From Pasteurella skyensis (GTDB lineage Bacteria; Pseudomonadota; Gammaproteobacteria; Enterobacterales; Pasteurellaceae), in the NCBI RefSeq assembly GCF_013377295.1, contig NZ_CP016180.1, positions 1,116,001 to 1,180,000 of the forward strand: a stretch of DNA of 64,000 bases, given 5' to 3'. The notes beneath the pieces were generated by a model. That model was given only the letters and a program-made list of their open reading frames with translations, searched no databases and was not told the DNA's origin. Position numbers and translations under genes: made by a program. This document shows, in pieces, positions 1-10,855 of this stretch (positions are counted from its first letter, which is position 1; each line of letters starts with the position of its first letter).

Positions 1-367
1 TGTACACACCTCTCCTGATTTTGAAGGCGGTGAAGAAGCAATGATAGAACTGCTTAGCTATCACTCTGATTTAACAGCTATTGTCGCATATAATGATAAT
101 ATTGCAGCAGGTGCATTATCGGTTTTAAATGAAAACAATATTAAAGTTCCTGAGCAATTTTCAATTATCGGATTTGATGATGTTCCTATTGCAAAATATT
201 TAGTACCAAAACTCACTACAATCAGATATCCTATTGATTTAATGGCAAGTTATGCAACCAAATTAGCATTAAACTTAGCAAATAAAGAAATTGAGCGTCC
301 CACTTATGTACAATTTAAACCTACTCTAGTTAAACGATTTTCAACTAAAAGTTTATCCAATAAATAA
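1..367 (+). CDS. LacI/GalR-family transcriptional regulator, C-terminal part (GalS/GalR-like)
   Basis: The reading frame is open from the left edge of the window, so only about the last 121 residues are present and the DNA-binding N-terminus is missing. What remains is the C-terminal half of a periplasmic-binding-protein-like sensor domain: [14 protein letters not shown], then the LacI-family hallmark [13 protein letters not shown], then TTIRYP. It lies directly upstream of mglBAC in the same direction. In E. coli galS sits in this position and represses mgl, and a perfect LacI-type palindrome lies just downstream at 408-427, so a galactose-responsive regulator is the natural inference. The ligand cannot be read from this fragment. 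Confidence 0.85.
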   Translation, partial: VHTSPDFEGGEEAMIELLSYHSDLTAIVAYNDNIAAGALSVLNENNIKVPEQFSIIGFDDVPIAKYLVPKLTTIRYPIDLMASYATKLALNLANKEIERPTYVQFKPTLVKRFSTKSLSNK

Positions 368-407
368 TTTTCTTGAATTTAGATTTCAAGCTATATTTCT
401 AAATAAT

Positions 408-427
408 TTATGAAAACGTTTTCATAA
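408..427. promoter_or_regulatory. Perfect 20-bp palindrome, likely GalR/GalS-type operator
   Basis: The sequence TTATGAAAACGTTTTCATAA is a perfect palindrome centred on CG, the layout of LacI/GalR-family operators. It lies between the regulator gene and mglB, immediately upstream of a CRP-like site. Binding by the upstream regulator is inferred. Confidence 0.75.
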
Positions 428-428
428 T

Positions 429-444
429 TGTGAAACAGATCACA
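429..444. promoter_or_regulatory. CRP (catabolite activator) binding site
   Basis: TGTGA-N6-TCACA is an exact match to both CRP half-sites, with the spacer AACAGA. It begins 2 bp after the 20-bp operator palindrome and about 145 bp upstream of the mglB start. A TATTAT -10-like hexamer lies at 451-456. Catabolite activation of mgl is well known in enterobacteria and is expected here. Confidence 0.8.
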
Positions 445-589
445 GAATTGTATTATAAATTGCTGTATGATCATCGCGATTATCCAATATGCTATACGGA
501 TAAGTTCAATTATTGGTAATAAAATTTTTACTATCAATAAAACTCAATATACTTTGTTTTACAAAGATTTTTCAATGGAGAAACACATT

Positions 590-1588
590 ATGAAAAAAAC
601 GTTTTTAAGTGCTGTGGCATTAGCAGTTGGTTTTGGTGCGGTAGCAACAGCATCTGCAAAAGACATTCCAATCGGTGTAACAATTTACAAATACGACGAT
701 AACTTTATGGCATTAATGCGTCAAGAGATTGAAAAAGAAGCCCAAGCTCTTGGTGGTATTAAATTAAGTATGAATGACTCTCAAAATCAACAATCAATTC
801 AAAATGACCAAATTGATGGTTTGCTTTCAAGAGATCCTATTGTTAAAGCATTAGCAATCAACTTAGTTGACCCAGGTGCAGCAAAAACAGTTATTCGTAA
901 AGCAAAAGGTGACGATGTGCCAATCGTATTCTTTAACCGTGATCCGGGTACAAAAGCACTTGATACTTATGACAAAGCATATTTTGTTGGAACAAATCCT
1001 GAAGAATCTGGTGTAATGCAAGGTCAATTAATTGCAAAACAATGGAAATCTCATCCTGAATTTGATTTAAATAAAGATGGTAAAATCCAATTTGCTTTAT
1101 TAAAAGGTGAACCTGGACACCCAGATGCAGAAGCTCGTACTAAATTTGTTATCAAAGAATTAAATGATCAAGGTTTCAAAACTGATGAATTATTTATCGA
1201 TACAGGTATGTGGGATGCATCAATGGCAAAAGATAAAATGCAATCTTGGTTATCTAACCCTAAAGGTAAAAATATCGAAGTCGTTATCTGTAACAACGAC
1301 GGTATGGCAATGGGTGCATTCAATGCAATCAAAGCTGCAGGTAAAAAATTACCAATCTTTGGTGTAGATGCACTTCCAGAAGTTTTACAAATGGTTAAGA
1401 AAGGTGAAATTCTTGGTACTGTTCTTAACGATGGTGTAAACCAAGGTAAAGCAGTTATGCAACTTTCTAAAAACTTAGCTGAAGGTAAAGCACCAACAGC
1501 AGGAATGACTTACAAACTTAATGGTAAACGTATTAACGTTCCTTATGTTGCTGTAGATGCAGATAACTTAAAAGACTTTTTAAAATAA
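590..1588 (+). CDS. mglB: Galactose/glucose ABC transporter periplasmic binding protein MglB
   Basis: Periplasmic substrate-binding subunit of the galactose/methyl-galactoside importer, 332 residues, matching the usual MglB length. The N-terminus [15 protein letters not shown] ending ATASA is a Sec signal peptide. The mature part starts [16 protein letters not shown], typical of the family, and contains [10 protein letters not shown] and the C-terminal sugar-binding region. The frame stays open upstream to 467, but I chose the ATG at 590 because it has GGAG 11 nt upstream and begins the signal peptide. The gene is followed by a strong terminator hairpin and then mglA and mglC. The roughly 140-nt untranslated leader carries the operator and CRP site. 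Confidence 0.95.
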   Translation: MKKTFLSAVALAVGFGAVATASAKDIPIGVTIYKYDDNFMALMRQEIEKEAQALGGIKLSMNDSQNQQSIQNDQIDGLLSRDPIVKALAINLVDPGAAKTVIRKAKGDDVPIVFFNRDPGTKALDTYDKAYFVGTNPEESGVMQGQLIAKQWKSHPEFDLNKDGKIQFALLKGEPGHPDAEARTKFVIKELNDQGFKTDELFIDTGMWDASMAKDKMQSWLSNPKGKNIEVVICNNDGMAMGAFNAIKAAGKKLPIFGVDALPEVLQMVKKGEILGTVLNDGVNQGKAVMQLSKNLAEGKAPTAGMTYKLNGKRINVPYVAVDADNLKDFLK

Positions 1589-1604
1589 TTTGTAATATTT
1601 ATTA

Positions 1605-1629
1605 GGGGGGAGTGATCCCCCCTTTTTTT
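1605..1629 (+). terminator. Intercistronic rho-independent terminator/attenuator between mglB and mglA
   Basis: Six G residues and an A pair with T and six C residues around a GTGA loop, followed by seven T residues. It lies 16 nt past the mglB stop and 15 nt before mglA. Partial termination here would give the expected excess of binding protein over membrane components. Confidence 0.9.
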
Positions 1630-1643
1630 AATTGAGGTTGAAT

Positions 1644-3170
1644 ATGACAGCACAAAATACAGCATCAAAACCTAAGGGTGAAGTGCTACTTGAGATGACA
1701 AATGTCAGTAAAACCTTTCCCGGAGTAAAAGCACTTGACCGAGCAAATTTAACTGTACGTTCCTACTCTGTTCATGCCTTAATGGGTGAAAACGGTGCAG
1801 GAAAATCGACTTTATTAAAATGTTTGTTTGGTATTTATGCTAAAGATGAAGGGGAAATTCTCTTTTTAGGAAAGCCAATAGATTTTAAAACATCAAAAGA
1901 AGCCCTTGAAAATGGGATTTCAATGGTTCACCAAGAACTAAACTTAGTTCGTCAACAAAGTGTTATGGATAATATTTGGCTGGGTCGCTACCCAACCAAA
2001 GGTGGTTTTATTGATCATAAAAAAATGTATAACGACACGAAAGTTATTTTTGATGAGCTCGAAATTGATGTTGATCCGAAAGAAAAAGTAGGCAAATTAT
2101 CTGTTTCACAAATGCAAATGATTGAAATTGCTAAAGCATTTTCTTATGACGCTAAAATTGTGATTATGGATGAACCCACCTCTTCTCTATCGGAAAAAGA
2201 AGTTGATCACCTATTTAAAATTATTAAAAAACTACAAGATCGTGGCTGTGGGATTATTTATATTTCTCACAAAATGGATGAAATCTTCAAAATTTGTGAT
2301 GAAGTTACCGTTTTACGAGATGGTAAATGGATCAATAGTGTTGCTGTCGCAGATTGTACTATAGATGATATTGTTGCAATGATGGTTGGACGTGAATTAA
2401 CGCAACGTTTCCCACCAAAAACCAATACACCAAAAGAAGTAATTTTAGAAGTGGAAGGATTGACTGCAACTAACCAACCCTCCATTCAAGATGTGAGTTT
2501 TGATCTCCATAAAGGAGAGATTTTAGGTATTGCTGGCTTAGTGGGAGCGAGACGAACTGATATTGTTGAAACCATTTTTGGTGTCCGTCAACGTAAAAGT
2601 GGTACAATTAAGTTACACGATAAAATTGTAAAAAATAATAGTGCTCTTGAGGCAATCAATCACGGATTTGCACTTGTGACAGAAGAACGTCGAGCCACTG
2701 GTATCTATGCAAACTTAAACATTCAATTTAACTCATTAATTTCAAATATGAAATCCTATTTGGGTAGCTTTGGTTTACTGAGTAATCAAAAAATGAAAAG
2801 TGATACTCAATGGGTGATTGACTCAATGAATGTAAAAACACCTTCTCATCAAACAAACATCGGCTCACTTTCTGGTGGTAACCAACAAAAAGTGGTTATT
2901 GGTCGATGGTTACTTACTCAGCCTGAAATTTTAATGCTTGATGAACCTACTCGTGGTATTGATATCGGTGCAAAATTTGAAATTTATCAATTAATTTTAG
3001 ATCTTGCCAACAAAGATAAAGGTATCATTATGATTTCATCGGAAATGCCTGAGCTTTTAGGTGTAACGGATCGCATCTTAGTGATGAGTAATGGAAAGGT
3101 TGCGGGGATCGTAAACACAGCAGAAACCTCGCAGGAAGAAATTTTGCAATTAGCTGCTAAATATTTATAA
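1644..3170 (+). CDS. mglA: Galactose/methyl-galactoside ABC transporter ATP-binding protein MglA
   Basis: Double-ABC ATPase of the sugar importer, 508 residues. The first cassette has Walker [10 protein letters not shown] (residues 48-56), signature LSVSQMQ and Walker [12 protein letters not shown]. The second has a degenerate P-loop region (GLVGARRTD), signature LSGGNQQK and Walker [11 protein letters not shown]. This asymmetry is normal for MglA/RbsA/XylG-type proteins. The start is the ATG at 1644 preceded by GAGG; the frame extends slightly upstream only through a TTG. It lies between mglB and mglC, 13 bp before mglC. Confidence 0.96.
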   Translation: MTAQNTASKPKGEVLLEMTNVSKTFPGVKALDRANLTVRSYSVHALMGENGAGKSTLLKCLFGIYAKDEGEILFLGKPIDFKTSKEALENGISMVHQELNLVRQQSVMDNIWLGRYPTKGGFIDHKKMYNDTKVIFDELEIDVDPKEKVGKLSVSQMQMIEIAKAFSYDAKIVIMDEPTSSLSEKEVDHLFKIIKKLQDRGCGIIYISHKMDEIFKICDEVTVLRDGKWINSVAVADCTIDDIVAMMVGRELTQRFPPKTNTPKEVILEVEGLTATNQPSIQDVSFDLHKGEILGIAGLVGARRTDIVETIFGVRQRKSGTIKLHDKIVKNNSALEAINHGFALVTEERRATGIYANLNIQFNSLISNMKSYLGSFGLLSNQKMKSDTQWVIDSMNVKTPSHQTNIGSLSGGNQQKVVIGRWLLTQPEILMLDEPTRGIDIGAKFEIYQLILDLANKDKGIIMISSEMPELLGVTDRILVMSNGKVAGIVNTAETSQEEILQLAAKYL

Positions 3171-3183
3171 AAGGAACAGTATT

Positions 3184-4194
3184 ATGTCAGCCTTAAAACA
3201 AAACAAATCTCTTGATTTTTTAAAACAAAATGCCATTTATTTTGTATTATTAATCTTACTTACAGTGATTATTTCTCAAGATTCAAGCTTTTTAAGTTTA
3301 CGTAACTTTAGTAATATCTTAACTCAATCATCTGTTCGTCTTATTATTGCACTGGGTGTGGCAGGGTTACTTGTTACACAGGGAACCGACTTATCAGCAG
3401 GTCGTCAAGTGGGGCTTACCGCTGTAGTATCTGCAACATTATTACAGGCAATGGATAACGTGAACCGAGTCTTCCCAGATCTCGGTGAGATTCCAATTCC
3501 TGTGGTTATTCTAATCGTGTGTGTGATTGGTGCTATCATCGGCTTAATCAATGGTCTCGTGATTGCGGTACTCAATGTAACACCGTTTATTGCCACATTG
3601 GGAACAATGATTATCGTATATGGTGTAAACTCACTTTACTATGATGCCGTTGGTGCTTCACCTATTGCAGGATTTAGTGATGCATTCTTAGATTTTACTC
3701 AGAATTTCTTCCGAATAGGATCATTTAAGCTATCCTACATTACCATTTATGCTGCCATTATTACGGTCTTAGTATGGATTATGTGGAATAAAACTCGCTT
3801 TGGTAAAAACATCTTTGCAATCGGTGGTAACCCAGAAGCCGCTCGTGTATCGGGTGTAAACGTAACTCGTAACTTAATTGTAATCTATATGATTGCAGGT
3901 ATGTTATACGCTTTCGCAGGTATGCTTGAAGGTGGACGTGTAGGTAGTGCAACTAATAACTTAGGTTTTATGTACGAACTTGATGCTATCGCAGCCTGTG
4001 TGGTTGGGGGCGTATCCTTTGCTGGTGGTGTTGGTACTGTTGCTGGCGTTGTGACTGGGGTATTAATCTTTACTCTTATCAACTACGGTTTAACTTATAT
4101 CGGCGTAAACCCATATTGGCAATATATCATCAAAGGTAGTATTATCATTTTCGCTGTTGCAATTGATAGCTTAAAATATGCGAAGAAAAAATAA
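3184..4194 (+). CDS. mglC: Galactose/methyl-galactoside ABC transporter permease MglC
   Basis: Inner-membrane permease of the BPD_transp_2 family, 336 residues with about ten hydrophobic segments. Family landmarks include the LLVTQGTDLSAGRQVGL region, GLINGLVIAVLNVTPFIATLGTM and NPEAARVSGVNV (the cytoplasmic loop that contacts the ATPase). An AAGGA ribosome-binding site precedes the ATG. It is the last gene of mglBAC and ends 42 bp before a bidirectional terminator shared with serS. Confidence 0.96.
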   Translation: MSALKQNKSLDFLKQNAIYFVLLILLTVIISQDSSFLSLRNFSNILTQSSVRLIIALGVAGLLVTQGTDLSAGRQVGLTAVVSATLLQAMDNVNRVFPDLGEIPIPVVILIVCVIGAIIGLINGLVIAVLNVTPFIATLGTMIIVYGVNSLYYDAVGASPIAGFSDAFLDFTQNFFRIGSFKLSYITIYAAIITVLVWIMWNKTRFGKNIFAIGGNPEAARVSGVNVTRNLIVIYMIAGMLYAFAGMLEGGRVGSATNNLGFMYELDAIAACVVGGVSFAGGVGTVAGVVTGVLIFTLINYGLTYIGVNPYWQYIIKGSIIIFAVAIDSLKYAKKK

Positions 4195-4229
4195 CGCATA
4201 AAATAGAAACTACTAGAGATTACTGAAAA

Positions 4230-4269
4230 TAAAAAAACCGCTTATCAATTATGATAAGCGGTTACTTTT
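4230..4269. terminator. Bidirectional terminator built from two inverted uptake-signal cores (mglC / serS)
   Basis: An 11-bp perfect stem (4237-4247 pairing with 4252-4262, loop ATTA) is flanked by seven A residues on the left and a T-rich run on the right, so it can terminate both the plus-strand mgl operon and minus-strand serS. Each arm ends in ACCGCTT/AAGCGGT, the core of the A. pleuropneumoniae-type uptake signal. Confidence 0.88.
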
Positions 4270-4295
4270 TGAGTAAAATTTGCAAATTTTATTAA

Positions 4296-5624
<1,329 letters not shown>

Positions 5625-5649
5625 TTAATTTTAAATTTAATTTGAAGAG

Positions 5650-6129
5650 TTATCTTGCCGCATTTTTCATAATACGACTTTTTGCAACTTGCCATTCACG
5701 ATCTTTAATATCTGCTCGCTTATCGTGAAGTTTTTTACCTTTCGCCAAGCCAATTTTCACCTTTGCCCACGCCCCTTTCCAATAAAGAGCGGTCGCAACA
5801 ATAGTGTAGCCCTCACGGTTTAATTTGCCAAAAAGAGAATCTAATTGACGACGACTTAATAGTAATTTACGAGTACGAGTAGGATCACACACCACGTGGC
5901 TCGATGCGACACTTAAAGGAGTAAAATTGGCTCCAAATAAAAATGCCTCACCATCTTTAAAAATGACATAGCTGTCACCAATATTCGCTTTACCTGCTCG
6001 TAAAGCCTTTACTTCCCACCCTTGTAATTCTAAACCAGCTTCCACTTCATCATCAATAAAATATTCGTGTCTTGCCCGTTTATTCTGAGCAATGGTATTA
6101 TCTGCTGATTTTTTCTTTGATTTAGCCAT
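5650..6129 (-). CDS. smpB: SsrA-binding protein SmpB
   Basis: Small RNA-binding protein that brings tmRNA to stalled ribosomes in trans-translation; 159 residues. Conserved elements are [31 protein letters not shown] near the start, [12 protein letters not shown] in the middle and the basic C-terminal tail [18 protein letters not shown], which enters the ribosomal A-site. It is co-oriented with serS. No tmRNA gene was seen in the window. Confidence 0.98.
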   Translation of the reverse strand: MAKSKKKSADNTIAQNKRARHEYFIDDEVEAGLELQGWEVKALRAGKANIGDSYVIFKDGEAFLFGANFTPLSVASSHVVCDPTRTRKLLLSRRQLDSLFGKLNREGYTIVATALYWKGAWAKVKIGLAKGKKLHDKRADIKDREWQVAKSRIMKNAAR

Positions 6130-6369
6130 AGTTTTTACGTTATAAATTGTTATTGGTAAAATATCGTATCATTCTACCTGAATCAGGTTTAGAATAAAAT
6201 CATAAGCGGTCACATCTTGATAAAAATTTGCAAATTTTTTTCTTTTCTAAAAGAGAAAACGACAACTTAATGCTTTCCTTTTTATCACATTCAAAATATG
6301 TCGTAAAATCTATTCTTATCTATATAATAAAGATCCTATTCTAATTATTTTATGCCATAAGGATATTTA

Positions 6370-7512
6370 ATGAAAAACACTACCACACATTCCCCTTTTA
6401 TTTTATATCTTTTAGTCACATTAAGCCCATTAGGAATTGATTTACATTTACCTGCATTGGTAGAAATCAAAAACTATTTTGGTATCAATAATAATCTTGC
6501 GCAACTCTCTATCTTAGTCTTTGTTTTCTCGATGGGAGTCGGACAATTATTATTTGGCTTTTTATCTGAGCATTTTGGAAAACGTAAAATTGGATACTTA
6601 GGTGTATTACTTTTTATTATCGGCTCTATCGGAGTTCTTGCTATTAAAAATTACAATTTTGTATTGCTCTCTCGTATATTGCAAGGATTAGGGGCTTCAG
6701 CACTCAGTGTAATCGCTTACGCCACAGTCAATGAAAATTACCAAAAAGATGAAGCCGCTATTATTTTCTCAATTCAAAGTGGCTTTTTAAATATTATTCC
6801 CGCAGTTGCGCCTATTGTAGGTGCAATATTACTCACCATCTGGGGCTGGCAACTGATTTTTATCTTCTTTGTTATTTATGCTGTCATTATTTTATGGCAA
6901 TTTCAAACCCATTTTAATTACATCGATAATTCACAAAAAAGTGATTATAGCATTGCCATTAAAAACTTACTTTCAGATAAACAGTTTCTGTTATTTGCCT
7001 TAATTTGTGTTTATTGTTTAGGTTTTATTATGGCATATCTGAATATTGCCCCAATTTTAATGATGGAGCAATTTGGCACAACAACATTGGTATTTTCTGT
7101 CTGCTTTGCCATTAACGCTGCCATTATTTCCACAACGTCCTTTTTACTTAAAAAAATCATTGAAAAATTTGGTGCAATGAAATGTGTCTTTGTAGGATTA
7201 TCTTTATTAATTACTGCATCACTTGGATTATTTATAGTAGAAATTAGCCTTGTACTATTCTGGATTTTAATTATGTTTGGTAGTATTGGGTTTTCCCTTG
7301 TATTAGGCCCTTCAATCTCCTTTGCTCTGGCTAATCATCAAGGATACTCTTCTATTGCATCTGGTATTTTAGGCTTTTGTTATATGTCTTTTTCTCCTAT
7401 TATCGCTTTTATTATACTAAGCATCGGCGGAATAAATACACATATCTTTGGTGGTTTCTTTGCTATTTTAGGCATACTTTTACTTGTAATACTAAAGTTT
7501 AGAAAAGCATAA
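6370..7512 (+). CDS. MFS transporter, Bcr/CflA-like drug-efflux family
   Basis: Inner-membrane protein of 380 residues with about 12 hydrophobic segments. The N-terminal LLVTLSPLGIDLHLPALVEI and FSMGVGQLLFGFLSEHFGKRK (motif-A-like loop between helices 2 and 3) match the Bcr/CflA subfamily of drug:proton antiporters, and LLSRILQGLGASALSVIAYATV is the matching helix-4 region. A ribosome-binding site AAGGA precedes the ATG. It is a single-gene unit. The substrate cannot be inferred; this subfamily exports bicyclomycin, chloramphenicol, sulfonamides or amino acids in different species. Confidence 0.85.
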   Translation: MKNTTTHSPFILYLLVTLSPLGIDLHLPALVEIKNYFGINNNLAQLSILVFVFSMGVGQLLFGFLSEHFGKRKIGYLGVLLFIIGSIGVLAIKNYNFVLLSRILQGLGASALSVIAYATVNENYQKDEAAIIFSIQSGFLNIIPAVAPIVGAILLTIWGWQLIFIFFVIYAVIILWQFQTHFNYIDNSQKSDYSIAIKNLLSDKQFLLFALICVYCLGFIMAYLNIAPILMMEQFGTTTLVFSVCFAINAAIISTTSFLLKKIIEKFGAMKCVFVGLSLLITASLGLFIVEISLVLFWILIMFGSIGFSLVLGPSISFALANHQGYSSIASGILGFCYMSFSPIIAFIILSIGGINTHIFGGFFAILGILLLVILKFRKA

Positions 7513-7766
7513 TCGCAGTTAAAATAAGCGGTAAGATGTTGATTAAAATTTGCAAATTTTTTAATGTAAAAAACGTAGCGTCAAGGCATTCCTTAACGAA
7601 ATGGATATTTTGATAAATACTTATACATCAATAAATTACGAAAAATAGTCTAAATTTTTAAAGCATTCTTTCATCTTTTCATCAGAAAAAAATATTCTAT
7701 TAAAGTACATAAGATACCTTATTATTATCAGAGATAAAAATTAAAAAACCATTAAATTTAGCTATT

Positions 7767-8927
7767 TTATATCATTCTCTTAATATTTGCTTTTATGGTT
7801 TTTTGTACGGTATTTGATAGATCTTTTTGTAAAGGATAATCCTTAATAACATTTAAAAATTGCTCTGCTGAAAGCATAATTTGATCAATAATACTACCAT
7901 TTATCCCTGTATTAAAGGTAAGATCATAAGCAGGCGATAATGACCATTTTCCCATTTCATCCATTATAAAAGAGAAGTTTTTAGTATGGTCATCTTTATT
8001 GTTAAAAATTACATTGAAAACCACTTGACGATAAGCTCGCTCAACGTCTTTTTGTGAGCGAGTCATCATTCTTACACAACGTAATAATTGCGTATAATCT
8101 AAGGTGGGTAAACGAAAATCTGTATTGAGTAAGCCTGCTAATGTATGAATATGAATACGCTCTCCATTATGGCGATCAAAACGTTTCACACCAAAAGCAC
8201 TGTGCTCTTTACTTAAATCAAAATAGTGATGTTCAGGCATTTCAATTCCTGAGCATTTGGCAAAATCAGCATAAAGACCCTCTAATAAACACACACTTTT
8301 ATGCTCATTTTGAGCAGGAAATTTAACTAACCAAGACTCCGCTTGATTTGATAAATTTATGGTACTTACAATTTGTGATTTTGGTTCAAAATAGATTTGA
8401 GCTTTAGGTCTTGCACCTTGTGGTGAACCACCAACCTGTAATAACTGACTTAAGATATCTGTATCTTTACCTTCCAAAACCTGTTGATTGGCTTGTGCAA
8501 GTGTTATCAAATCTAAGGCTTCATTATCAGTATCAATTAAATGTTCTGGTTCAAAAACTAATGCCCCCATTGCCTTTTTACCAATATAGGCAAAACGATC
8601 AAGCACAGTTATATCGTGTGGTTCTTTACCTAATTTTTGACGAAAAAAACGATCCATTAGTAACATTCCCCAACCATCAGGTAAGCTATCGGATAACAAC
8701 CCACACAAATATTGTGATGAACGATGTTCGCCATAATATAATTTATTTGAATTTGGTGTATATAATGGCATTTCTATCGGTGAAAGGGGTAATCCATTTG
8801 CAAGCCAAGTAGGATCATAAGAGAATACAGGACGTTGGCGATCTAATCCTAATCGCCCTACTAGACGATACTGACCATATCCTGCAAAATAGACCGCGAT
8901 AGATTGTATAATATTCTTATTCTTCAT
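7767..8927 (-). CDS. HipA-like serine/threonine kinase toxin, short C-terminus
   Basis: A 386-residue HipA-family protein. N-terminal HipA domain: YGEHRSSQYLCGLLSDSLPDGWG, LDRFAYIGKKAMGAL. The kinase part carries GGSPQGARPK (P-loop-like), a SWLVKFP strand, FGVKRFDR, the catalytic NKDDHTKNFS loop at residues 310-319 and SPAYDLT (metal-binding DL). After SPAYDLT only about 50 residues remain, whereas HipA proteins usually carry a longer C-terminal helical lobe, so the end looks shortened. The ATG at 8927 is chosen because it lies 1 nt after the hipB stop, preceded by GGGA; an upstream in-frame start would overlap hipB. With hipB it forms a type II toxin-antitoxin module acting on aminoacyl-tRNA synthetases in known cases. 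Confidence 0.85.
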   Translation of the reverse strand: MKNKNIIQSIAVYFAGYGQYRLVGRLGLDRQRPVFSYDPTWLANGLPLSPIEMPLYTPNSNKLYYGEHRSSQYLCGLLSDSLPDGWGMLLMDRFFRQKLGKEPHDITVLDRFAYIGKKAMGALVFEPEHLIDTDNEALDLITLAQANQQVLEGKDTDILSQLLQVGGSPQGARPKAQIYFEPKSQIVSTINLSNQAESWLVKFPAQNEHKSVCLLEGLYADFAKCSGIEMPEHHYFDLSKEHSAFGVKRFDRHNGERIHIHTLAGLLNTDFRLPTLDYTQLLRCVRMMTRSQKDVERAYRQVVFNVIFNNKDDHTKNFSFIMDEMGKWSLSPAYDLTFNTGINGSIIDQIMLSAEQFLNVIKDYPLQKDLSNTVQKTIKANIKRMI

Positions 8928-8928
8928 T

Positions 8929-9225
8929 TTATTTCCCAGATGCACGTTGACGTGGTGCATATTTCTGAATCACTTCTTCTACCGTTTTTGGTTTATAATC
9001 AAATAAGTCAGCAAACTCATTAATTAAACCTAATCCAATCGCAATATGAAGAACATTTTCTAATGTTCCTCCTTTGCCCGATTCAATTCTTACAACTGTA
9101 CTCACCCCAACACCGATTTGCTCAGCAAGTTGTGCTTGGGTTAAATTCTGATGTAAACGATGCTGTTTAAGACGTTGCCCTAATATTTGGCTAATTTCAC
9201 TTGGTGTATAAAAATCAAAGCGCAT
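8929..9225 (-). CDS. HipB-like antitoxin, XRE-family DNA-binding protein
   Basis: A 98-residue protein whose residues of about 17-70 form a lambda-repressor-like helix-turn-helix: LKQHRLHQNLTQAQLAEQIGV followed by STVVRIESGKGGTLENVLHIA. It precedes the hipA-like gene with a 1-nt gap, the standard antitoxin-first order, and is therefore expected to bind and neutralise the kinase and autorepress the operon. The basic C-terminal tail (APRQRASGK) is likely flexible. Confidence 0.85.
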   Translation of the reverse strand: MRFDFYTPSEISQILGQRLKQHRLHQNLTQAQLAEQIGVGVSTVVRIESGKGGTLENVLHIAIGLGLINEFADLFDYKPKTVEEVIQKYAPRQRASGK

Positions 9226-9300
9226 TATAATTACTCAAATTTGATAAATAACACCTTAATTATAGCATTTATAAATCAAAAGTGAATGATTATTTTAATA

Positions 9301-10707
9301 TCAATCCAACATATCCGCCAATAAAAACTGTAATACGGTATCCATTCTTAAATAGGGAATGCTTTCATCAAAATCAATTTGTTTCGGTTCAAATTGTTCA
9401 AACTCAAAACGATTATTTTCCCAAAACTTGGCATTAGGTAAACGACTAGGAACCGATCCTGGGTATAATGTAACTTTATTTTTATCCGAACTTCTTACTC
9501 CTCGAATTGCTTTGAATTTTTCGCCATTTTGAGTCACAATGACAGGATCAGTTGCTCGAATGGCTGAAATGGCATAATACCCTGTTTCAACTCCATCAAA
9601 TTGTTTATGCTGTCCCCCTTCCTGTGCAAGTTGTCGCATTAAATTTTCTAAATTCGGTAATTGATCACTGGTGATATGATCTGCTTTTGTTGCTAAAAAG
9701 AGTAATTTATCTATATTTGAGGAAAACAAACGATGAAATAAAGAGCGATTACCGTAGTGAAAATGTTTAAAGAGTTGTTGTAAACCTAACTTCATTTCAA
9801 TAAAAGCTTGTTGGCTATGATTTAGTGGTGTCAAGCAGTCAGCAAGGATCACCTGACGATCAAATTGTGAAAAATAATCTTCATAAAACGGTTTAATTAT
9901 TTTCTGTTGATAGTGTCGATAACGTTTTTTCAACGTATGATAAACACTATTTTTATCACTTTTTTCTAACTGTTCCCATTTATCTTCATCTAAATCCAAC
10001 AAGGGAAAAAACTGAAAGACAGGTGCTCCTTTTGCCTCACTCGGCAAGACAAACCGTCCCGGTTGAATATATTGCATTCCTTGTTTTTTACATTCTAGTA
10101 AATAAGCAGTGTAATCTTCACTTAAATCTGCAAGTTGATTTTCATCAGCTTTTGCCATTAAATCCAGTTGTTGTACTTTTTTCAACCAAGACTGAGCCAG
10201 TTCTGCTCGTTGCCCTTGATGGACTTGTTGTTGATTTTCAGACCATTGTTTAAAATTTTGAGAAAGCATTGGTAAATCCAACAACCATTCACCAGGATAA
10301 TCAAATATATCTAAATACAATGTATTTTTTTCTTTAATATAACGAAATAAGCCATCTTGACGCTGATAACGAATGGCTAATCGAATTTCACTCATTCCTT
10401 TTGTTGATGGCGACCACACAGGAGGTTCAATTTCAAAACAGTGACGATTTTTATCATATTCAAAACGAGGCGAGGTTAAATCCCCCTGCTCTACTCGTTT
10501 AACAGATAAAATCTGCCCATTTTTTGCAGGAGCAAATAATTTCAAATGTGAATTGTCTGTCGGATTGATATGTAGCAACTGATCAACCAAACTGGTAATA
10601 AACGCCGTTTTACCACTACGGCTTAAACCCGTTACCGCTAACCTTAAGTGATCATCCGTAACTCGGTGAACTAAGGTATTAACTTTATGTGTGATTGTAT
10701 TAAACAT
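9301..10707 (-). CDS. ycjX: YcjX-like P-loop NTPase (DUF463)
   Basis: A 468-residue predicted GTPase-like protein. Walker A GLSRSGKTAFITS is near residue 27; LYLDIFDYPGEWLLDLPML gives the G3-like DxxG-type region, and LFLATKADHI the TKAD specificity motif. These are signatures of the YcjX/DUF463 stress-associated family. In E. coli ycjX is followed by ycjF; here no ycjF follows and the next gene is hipB on the same strand. The physiological role is not established. Confidence 0.88.
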   Translation of the reverse strand: MFNTITHKVNTLVHRVTDDHLRLAVTGLSRSGKTAFITSLVDQLLHINPTDNSHLKLFAPAKNGQILSVKRVEQGDLTSPRFEYDKNRHCFEIEPPVWSPSTKGMSEIRLAIRYQRQDGLFRYIKEKNTLYLDIFDYPGEWLLDLPMLSQNFKQWSENQQQVHQGQRAELAQSWLKKVQQLDLMAKADENQLADLSEDYTAYLLECKKQGMQYIQPGRFVLPSEAKGAPVFQFFPLLDLDEDKWEQLEKSDKNSVYHTLKKRYRHYQQKIIKPFYEDYFSQFDRQVILADCLTPLNHSQQAFIEMKLGLQQLFKHFHYGNRSLFHRLFSSNIDKLLFLATKADHITSDQLPNLENLMRQLAQEGGQHKQFDGVETGYYAISAIRATDPVIVTQNGEKFKAIRGVRSSDKNKVTLYPGSVPSRLPNAKFWENNRFEFEQFEPKQIDFDESIPYLRMDTVLQFLLADMLD

Positions 10708-10855
10708 TTTTTTCTTAAATTATGATATAAACAGGCTAATTCTATCATAAGAAATAAACGATCCAAACGTAATCTCCATTTTATAAAATAATCAGTATGA
10801 CAATGAAGGCTGATTATTTATAATAGGGTCAGTCAAAATCAAAAAAGTCACTAAA

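Noticed and set aside
467-589. Longer mglB reading frame starting at 467
   Set aside because: The upstream part has no ribosome-binding site, overlaps promoter-proximal sequence, and would bury the signal peptide 41 residues inside the protein.
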